Source of the DNA: Paragonimus westermani
Taxonomy: Eukaryota; Platyhelminthes; Trematoda; Plagiorchiida; Troglotrematidae
NCBI GenBank assembly: GCA_008508345.1
Contig: QNGE01000912.1
Span: 1-64,000 of the forward strand
DNA length: 64,000 nt
Direction: 5' to 3'
This document shows, in pieces, positions 57,185 to 64,000 of the stretch; position 1 is the first letter of the stretch, and every line of letters starts with the position of its first letter. The position numbers were made by a program, and so were the translations under genes. Below the pieces are notes generated by a model. That model was not told where the DNA came from and did no database searches. It worked only from the letters and a program-made list of their open reading frames with translations.

Positions 57185-58643
57185 CTGACAAACGAGTGGT
57201 TAACAGGGGGAAAGTAAGCAGGCAAATCACACATTATTATTACTGACAATGATCACCATTAAAAACATAATACTACTCGCTTCCTTCTGTTCCTTACCAC
57301 CATTAACGACGTATCCACTGTTTAGAGGAATAGCGCAAAGTTTATAGTCCACCTTCACAACAAGGAGGAATTGGCAGGACCTTCGAAGAACGCGGTGCGT
57401 GAGATGATTTTTTAAATCGACCCTTTTTGTGGGAATCGCTTGACTAATGCACCAATGTACCTAGAACCGGACATACCCAGCCGCTCAATTGTCCGTTGCC
57501 TTCACTCTGGACGGTAGGTTTCACAAACTCGGCGGTCAATTCACGTTACAAATCTGTTATCACTCAGTTTACCTATAGCCGCAGTATTATTTGAATTGGC
57601 GGAACAAAGTGATGTTTGAGTCAACGGATGATCGAGCGATTCATGTGATCATTGAAGTGAGCAAGCAACAAGGTAGACAGTCAAACTGGAAACCCTGGAT
57701 AATCGATTGAGACACGACCTGACAACAAATCATACAATCGACTCGACCAACCTCCGCGATACTAAGACGTGTAAATCGTAAACTCTTAGCAGTCAATGAG
57801 GCTCTGGTGATGAAACAATGAGGACCGCTGAATTGTGGATAAAACGATCCATGTCATCAGTTCACCTTAGTAGCCAACTTTTTATTTCATCCTCATCGTT
57901 TACTACGTTCAATCGCTCTCATCAGGCATAGTGACGTACATATTCAGTTTTTTAGGGAAGTGGCAAGCTACGTCCAAGTGCAGATTGATGTCTCCATTTC
58001 AGCAATAGAAACCATGTTGATTACGATAGGCCCCTTTATTTTTCCTAACTCATTTGTATTAACCATGTACTAACAACAAATGCATAGAGGCCATCAATTA
58101 GGAATAATACACGTAAACTTAGACAGGACACACTCAAAATAAAACTGCAAAAACATTAATTTCCTCAGCAAGCGATCCAGGGTGATAAGTTTTAGTAAGC
58201 GGTTGTTCAAATTAAGTGTTGAAAAGATTATCTAGAAATAATTTTAGTACATATGTTCAATTCTAATCATGTCGCTAATCCCCCTATAAAACTACAATGG
58301 CGTGCTTTCACAAGAAACTAGTAAAACATACCCCTCCCGTTTTATCCGAAAACGCACACACATCATCTAGACTTCCTGCGGACAAAATCACAGATATTAG
58401 AGTGCTGTTTGGTCTGACCACTGACTCCAGTATTTCTGAAAATCGAAACGACGGTTGTCAGAGGTTCACAAAAACGATTGAGATAAGGGGTGCTGGCAGG
58501 CCATTTTATAACTCCATAGGAAGTCACTTTTCTGTTGTGCATGAATCGTGTGTGGTTGGATTATACTGCGGAAATATGGCGGCGCCATCTGGCTTGACTA
58601 GGAAAATGACCGTAGAAATTCTGCAGTGTTAATACAAACTTAC
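57185..58643. other. Between candidate minus-strand exons, no feature seen
   Basis: Possibly intron of the minus-strand gene. The phases of the two candidate exons do not fit directly (two leftover bases against one required), so another exon would have to lie between them, or they belong to different genes. Confidence 0.4.
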
Positions 58644-58781
58644 GGTTGGTATTTGTTGGTCAATGAAAACCATTCCCAAAACATCACATAGTGGCCATCA
58701 CCAACTCGTCGATTGAAACAAACTTCAGTCTTTTCGGATCGGGGGCAATTACGACAATATTCTCGGAGAGGGCACAATCCT
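58644..58781 (-). CDS. Candidate cysteine-rich exon, minus strand
   Basis: Minus strand: acceptor CGTTTTTTGTAACTCTGAAATCAG, one base, 45 full codons and two leftover bases at a perfect GTAAGT donor. The peptide has four cysteines (C-x5-C-x2-C-x8-C in LCPLREYCRNCPRSEKTEVC) and an aromatic end (HYVMFWEWF). This cysteine spacing with aromatic residues suggests a folded extracellular or zinc-binding module, but no family is recognised. Confidence 0.4.
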
Positions 58782-59585
58782 CTGATTTCAGAGTTACAAA
58801 AAACGAATCGTAGAATAACCCTGTTGTGCGTCACCTACCGAAAGGTATGCTTGAAGCGTTAACTTTTTTTCCGTAGTGTCCCGAACTCCATTAGGCAACG
58901 ATCGGACGACTAATCACGCTCAAATAAAGTTTCAGTTCGTTCGCTTTTGGCTTGAGTTGGTACACAGTAAGACAGAATGAAAAATCAGTTTTCCTTCTGT
59001 GGAGTATAGTGACAATCCGTTGTACATTCAGACGTATTTGTTTAAATGCCAGAACCCGTCGTCTTACCGGCCATATAACATTACCTGCTCATGGTATTAC
59101 AAGAACGAACAGTACAGCACGTTTTGTGAGTCGAAGAAATATCGAGAGCGCGAGTAATAGCTCTCAGTTAATATCCTTATGATTAATAACTAATAACAGC
59201 AAATCAAGACACCTGGTAAATGTGGTTCACTTGCTGCCGATAAAAGTATACGAGGTGTTAACTGCTAACCCACTCATGGTTCTGCCGCAATGATTTTTTA
59301 CCTGACCGTAATGAGAACATCAAGATTAAGACGTCCAGTCGGATACTGCTAGGTACTTCGATCTGTGAATTTAGTGCACACAAAAGTACCGTTTTACATA
59401 GCACAACAGGAAAACCCATCATAGATTTGTTGCGGGGCTCCTCATGATAAACTAACTATCGTGTGAATAGTTTGTCAAAACTTGATAAGAAAAGCCCGTG
59501 AAAAGTTGTATTTGGACGGGCGTCACACTTTGAAAGCCGGCTTCTGTTGTCATGATTCACACGCAGCTTCAGACCTGGTAGTTGC
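58782..59585. other. No feature seen
   Basis: Unassigned AT-rich sequence. Confidence 0.4.
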
Positions 59586-60030
59586 GATTGGTAGTCTCCG
59601 ATTCGGATTAGCCTGTCACAGTAAGCGAATTCAAAGGACGCTTGCGCCTAACCATAACCGCAAATGGCTTGCGCTGTACCACTTGCAGTTCCACCCACGC
59701 ACCACATATCCAGTGTAAACCCGAAGGTATACGACCGGGAGGTGTGTGAATGAGACCTCTGTGTCCAGCCCGCCAATGTTGGTTAGCCAATTGATTGGCT
59801 GGCACGAAAGTGAAACGATTATCTCAGAGAATAAACACTCAGACTGTAATGACAAGATCTAAACTGAGAAAAAAATATGTAAAATGTAATACAAGAAGCA
59901 CTTCAGTACAGGATTGCACGCCAGTGCATATTAGAGGGGGCAGAGATAAAAAATTAGACTAGAGTCCGAAAAATACACAGAAACCACTCATCACACAATA
60001 CACCAACAAGGCTGAAGAAAAGAATGGGTA
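59586..60030 (-). repeat. Dispersed repeat, interrupted copy, part 1
   Basis: Matches 27775-28200 along its whole length (shared runs such as CATATCCAGTGTAAACCCGA). It stops after AAAGAATGGGTAT, at the point where the uninterrupted copy continues directly into the block found here at 62107-62300. Confidence 0.75.
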
Positions 60031-60186
60031 TAAGACAGGAAACACTTAAGTTTCCAAAAAGAGGAGAGGATTAGTTGTCATACGACCATGTTCGTGGCTG
60101 GTGCAATCATTATCAGAAACAGAATGGATATATTAATATGACCTACCTGAGCCTAACGCACACGTTGTTTCTGGGCCGTTGGTGTA

Positions 60187-60785
60187 CTATGAGTACGATG
60201 GTGACCCACCTATTCCAAAAGGCCAGCGCATTCGCGGCCGCACACATCGCAACGCCAGGCCGCACACATCGCAACGCCATAAAGTCACGTCACCACGACT
60301 TATGGCACCGATGGTTCTCCTGTGTACCGCGCGGTTTTGTTCTAGGCCGCCCAATAACCGTTCGTTGAACTTGCGGACGCCCGTTCGAATCGTACTCCTC
60401 CAGGCCGTTCGGTTCAACGCCAGATCTTCCCAACATCTAAGTTCAATGTTGCAACCTGAAGGACTTACGTGCACAACATCCTGGTATCTCCGCTTTTGGC
60501 CAGTTGACAGTGAACACATCGGAATGTCGCTCTCTTGTCTTCATTGTCCGGGTCCATCGTGGAAGTGGCAAACGCGGAATTCTTCTCTCGTATCAAGCTG
60601 GAGATAGCCAGGTTGGTGTTATCGAAACACTCCGGACGCTTCTTACGCTTCACATCGATAGTCTCAGTGGCTGCTGCCGTGATATGTTCTTTGAGTTGTT
60701 GCCACATACTCTCGGGGGGTAGTGGATACGGGAGCGTTGTGCAGACAAACGGTAACGGCACGCTGAAAAGCAACCCTCGTCTCAC
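60187..60785 (-). pseudogene. Linker and C-terminal remains of the non-LTR element
   Basis: The linker part (about 60785-60470) has FDNTNLAISSLIREKNSAF, matching the charged segment between endonuclease and RT. A frame change near 60500 leads straight to RCWEDLALNRTAWRSTIRTG and WRCDVCGLALRC, words from the extreme C-terminus (tryptophan-rich segment, then a C-x2-C finger). The 400 or more codons of RT that normally lie between are missing, so an internal deletion joined the two. Confidence 0.72.
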
Positions 60786-61018
60786 ATTTCTTCAGTCGTC
60801 TGACATTCAACTTCTGTGGTTATCCGAATGATTTACAATAAACAGGCTGGCAGACATGAACAAGCAATTCCGCCCTAATATGTGCTACATCCAGCGCCGG
60901 GCGTCACCCGCGTGATACGTGCTTCACGAATGTCGTGCTGCCGCACAATCACGTAGTCAAGAAAATGGTGATGACCGCTTCAGGGATGAGCCCACGTCGT
61001 GATGTTGCTGGAATCCAG

Positions 61019-61640
61019 CTAGAATCGGATGTTCGTGATAGCCAACTCGCGAGTAGCACACACGTGGAGCAGACGACCATCGTTATCGTTGACTAAACCG
61101 ATACCGTAAGGTCCAAGGACTCTCGGCCAGGAGTCGCGCTCCACTCGAGCATTCAAGTCAACCAGAACAGATAGTCGGTCACTCACCGGCGCCGACCGGA
61201 TTGTGGCGGATAGCTGGCCATAGAACTGGTCCTTTGTATCATCAGTGTGATACATGGTTGGACTGCAAACACTAACAAATGTAGCACACTTACCTCGACC
61301 GAGTCTCAGGCACATGGACAGCATTCGAGGATTGATGCCATGTGGTTCGCCAGCGACTGCGAAACAGATACCATGCTCCCGAGCACCGTCTGCCGGGTAA
61401 CTTATCCAGTAGAAGGTGTGCCGAGCACCTGCTTCCCGAAACTTACCTTGGTCTACAAGCCTTGTCTCATTCAAGGCTGGTACGTCGATTCCATAGCGAC
61501 GCCGTTCCATCGCGATCAGCGCGGTTCACCGTTCCTGCCCTCTTGTGCCGCTGCATCGACCATCAAGCGTGCGCACGCTCCACTTCCCAACGGAAAGCCT
61601 ATTGCGTTCCCCAGAGTGTCTCAGATTGATGTTCGGGGTA
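61019..61640 (-). pseudogene. EEP (AP-like) endonuclease domain of the non-LTR element
   Basis: Begins SVGKWSVRTLDGRCSG (near 61625, in another frame) and continues in a 163-codon frame: YGIDVPALNETRLVDQGKFR, GKCATFVSVCSPTMYHTDD, LSVLVDLNARVERDSWPRVL and GLVNDNDGRLLHVCA. The catalytic E of N-E-T-R and the D-x-N of VDLNAR (usually GDFNAR) remain. This enzyme class nicks target DNA to prime reverse transcription. The frame break between the N-terminal motif and the rest near 61515 makes it a pseudogene. Confidence 0.82.
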
Positions 61641-61923
61641 CTGAGACATGAGGACTCGAAGACCCAGGTTGGAGGGGCAATTTGAAGGGGTATCTGGCAG
61701 TAGCATATTTTCACCTATCTACCCTGCCATGTGTAGCAGGTAGGGCGACCCGGTCTATTGTGCGCGAGGGCCGATGCAGTATGGTATTCGGTTCGCTTTG
61801 TGACATCACGATATACGTGGGCTAAGGATAATGTCAAGATGCCCAGACCTAGACAGGCGGTCGGTTAGGGTCCTCAACCAAAGCCTTTGGCCCAAAAGCC
61901 TGTTCCGCAAGGCAGCAGGTGAT

Positions 61924-61924
<1 letters not shown>

Positions 61925-61954
<30 letters not shown>
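61925..61954. repeat. (CA)15 microsatellite
   Basis: Fifteen uninterrupted CA units in the 5' part of the non-LTR element. Confidence 0.97.
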
Positions 61955-61957
<3 letters not shown>

Positions 61958-62106
61958 GCAATAGCATCAACCACCCAAAACAGACTCGACAGTCACATCC
62001 CAAGGGATTCAGCACACTCAAAGGAACAGCAATATTGCACAGACAAACCTATTACACATACTCACAAAATCAGATATGACAAAAACATACATCAAGCCGA
62101 ACCAAA

Positions 62107-62300
62107 CTAGAACACACGGTTATCAACCACAACGAACGCATCTGCCTTTCTTCTGGCTGTTCCTTTGGCCAATCTGACAAAGTTGAATCTACAGGGACCG
62201 GAGTCACAGTCAGCACAGCTCGCCGGATCAAAACAGCACACAAACCCAACCACCACGCCAAGGCAGCAGAAAAGGTCAGGGGTAGTTACACCGGTAGCTA
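62107..62300 (-). repeat. Dispersed repeat, interrupted copy, part 2
   Basis: Matches 28215-28390 (shared runs GCCAATCTGACAA and GTCACAGTCAGCACA). On the minus strand the Cys-rich word CADCDSGPCRFNFVRLAK corresponds to CADCDFGPCGFNLVRLAE of the other copy. Confidence 0.75.
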
Positions 62301-64000
62301 CACACACACGTACTTGTTCCCAACTGAGCTGTTAACAACGCTGTAATCGTAATAACTAGTCACCTTTCATTCTCAGATGTAATCAGTGAGAGCTGACTGA
62401 TTCAGTAAGCCATTTGAGCAGATCTGAATAAAAGAATCAGAAGATATATAAGGAAGATGTGATTTCACTTGACACATCCGGTCGTAAACGTGAATAGCGT
62501 GAAAGCAAATCAGCAAATGTTAAACAGTACCTACGAATAAATTCTGATCATGAACTATGCTCACATCAAAACCCGTAACATGTGAGCATCGCCAGTTGAC
62601 CACTACTGACACAAACTAGGGCCGACAGATCAATAAAGTTCCAAAATACTTCAGCGGATGTGTGCTGTTGTTAATCACTGCGATGGTGAGGCATGATACG
62701 AGTGTCACAATTCTACCGTTATTTGAATTCACTTTCCAAGAATTTTGGCATAATTCCCCAAGCCACAGTTTTAAGCGTTTCTCCGCCTGCCGGAATAGTT
62801 GGTACATAATACCAGAATTTACCTTCTGGCCTGGAGTAGAGGTAAATTAGTGATATATGAGAGCAAAACAAGTGTTGCTGCACTGCAAACTTGTCTCATT
62901 GGGGCCCAAACGTTCTGGCCAAATGCATTAATCAGACTAGCGCTTTTAAAGGAAGATTCAAGTGAACACTCCCAAAGTGTACATTGTGGACGGCGTAAGT
63001 TTACTCAGTTTTCTGACAGAAGAGCATGACAAATTGTTGACGCGAAGAGCCGCGTATGAGAATACCCGAAGGGCTTGTGGTCGATCCACTCAAGCAACAT
63101 CCTCTTGACGTCCTGTAAAACAGTATATGAACTAATGATATTTCGTAAACAGGAGGAGCGGGACTCATGAAGTTCATGCATTGATCTGTTCATGTGGGTT
63201 CGCGATGCATTGGACGTTTAATGGATCAAGTTATCCTCACACAAAACACGATTAACAGTGTACTCCGCGATACAGAATTACGTTAGAGATTAAGCCAATA
63301 AGTGCAAAACATACGCAGAGGTGCACGACCATTCCCCGGTGACCGAATTCGATACTGAGTGTACGTTGAGGATAACTCCTAGTCTGTAAAGCCATAAAGG
63401 TAGCACAAGACGATTTATTAGCTCGTTGCTACGAACTCCGCTCCGATCTAACGAAATGCAAGGTGCTAATCTAAAACTGACAAGACCCTTTTTACGTACA
63501 CCCCCACGTTGGCGGAACATTGGGGATAGCTGATAAGTTTGTTTATCTGCATAACTGTATTCGCTCTGATGAATTATCTGATAAGATCAGTGATCAGGTA
63601 GTCAGGATCTGAGTGTTATTCATGAACCACAACCATCCAGGATATCGGTTTGACATCGCTCCTTCACTGAAGAACAGAACGCACAAAGTCAATGCGCACT
63701 CGGTCCATCTCGTCCATCGTCCATAAACACGACGTGCAAAGATCGCTGTTTCTGATCGCTAGTGTTTACGCAACAAAATATGTGCAAGGTGAAAGCACCG
63801 CATAATCAACTGCTCGCCGGCATGTGCCGATAAACGTGGTAAGCTGACTATGTTGGCTCTAATGTCCTGAGCATGCTTTCGCGAATACCAACTTGGGTTA
63901 GGCTGGAGACGGGAAGTAAGTGGCTAGTGGAAGATGTAGACCCGAGAGACGAAGGATCCAACACAGATGGTTACTGGCTTCCTTGCTGGCGCATATATAT
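62301..64000. other. No feature seen
   Basis: No repeat with a partner in the window, no supported exon and no RNA gene. Short frames only. Confidence 0.45.

Larger units (their letters stand above)
60031..62106 (-). mobile_element. Non-LTR retrotransposon with EEP endonuclease, RT deleted, inserted in a repeat
   Basis: About 2.08 kb separates the two halves of the dispersed repeat. On the minus strand it carries, from 5' to 3', a leader with a (CA)15 tract, an endonuclease domain, a linker domain, and a C-terminal part with a zinc-finger-like motif. The reverse transcriptase expected between the linker and the C-terminal part is absent. The domain types are those of the 'craniofacial development protein 2-like' non-LTR elements common in flukes. 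Exact ends and target duplication not determined. Confidence 0.75.

Noticed and set aside
1..64000. CRISPR arrays, bacterial operons, phage or plasmid functions
   Set aside because: No regularly spaced direct repeats and no bacterial gene organisation; all coding blocks are spliced or retroelement-derived.

Overview
This is eukaryotic nuclear DNA: coding blocks are short and separated by introns with GT-AG junctions, there are no operons or ribosome-binding sites, and most of the sequence is intron or decayed retroelement. A digenean trematode (parasitic flatworm) is the most likely source. The reasons are multi-kilobase introns, a tRNA-derived SINE that carries a hammerhead ribozyme (the arrangement known from Schistosoma SM-alpha), non-LTR elements of the kind annotated as 'craniofacial development protein 2-like' in fluke genomes, and Ty3/gypsy elements. 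The species is not identified.

The main gene is the 3' part of a laminin gamma chain on the + strand. Eight exons (1552-1658, 1959-2152, 3415-3552, 8106-8292, 22762-22999, 29799-30001, 43836-44073, 47732-48042) have matching splice phases at all seven junctions. Together they encode about 537 residues of alpha-helical coiled coil, ending in a cysteine close to the C-terminus as in LAMC1. A polyadenylation signal lies at 48332. The upstream laminin domains lie before the window.

The 14.5-kb intron between the fourth and fifth exons holds a cluster of one Ty3/gypsy LTR family. There is a long, dead copy (8752-12998 plus its displaced 3' LTR), an old solo LTR (15652-15961), a mosaic inverted copy (16399-18021) and a copy with a 1,720-bp internal deletion and a CTAG target-site duplication (19737-22530). 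Two single Ns (12999, 14076) bracket a contig that appears to be placed in the wrong orientation. Other introns hold hammerhead-bearing SINEs (25342-25620; an inverted pair at 45087-45524), a dispersed repeat (27775-28400), a gag relic inside an inverted repeat (32986-33388) and a non-LTR reverse transcriptase relic (38200-39450, minus).

Downstream of the laminin gene are a second non-LTR relic (51690-53110, minus), SINE fragments, a strand-biased purine-rich tract (about 54480-56960), and two candidate minus-strand exons (56975-57184, 58644-58781) of one or more unidentified genes. Last is a nested arrangement in which a non-LTR element (EEP endonuclease and C-terminal part present, reverse transcriptase missing) interrupts the dispersed repeat (59586-62300). 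The final 1.7 kb shows nothing recognisable.
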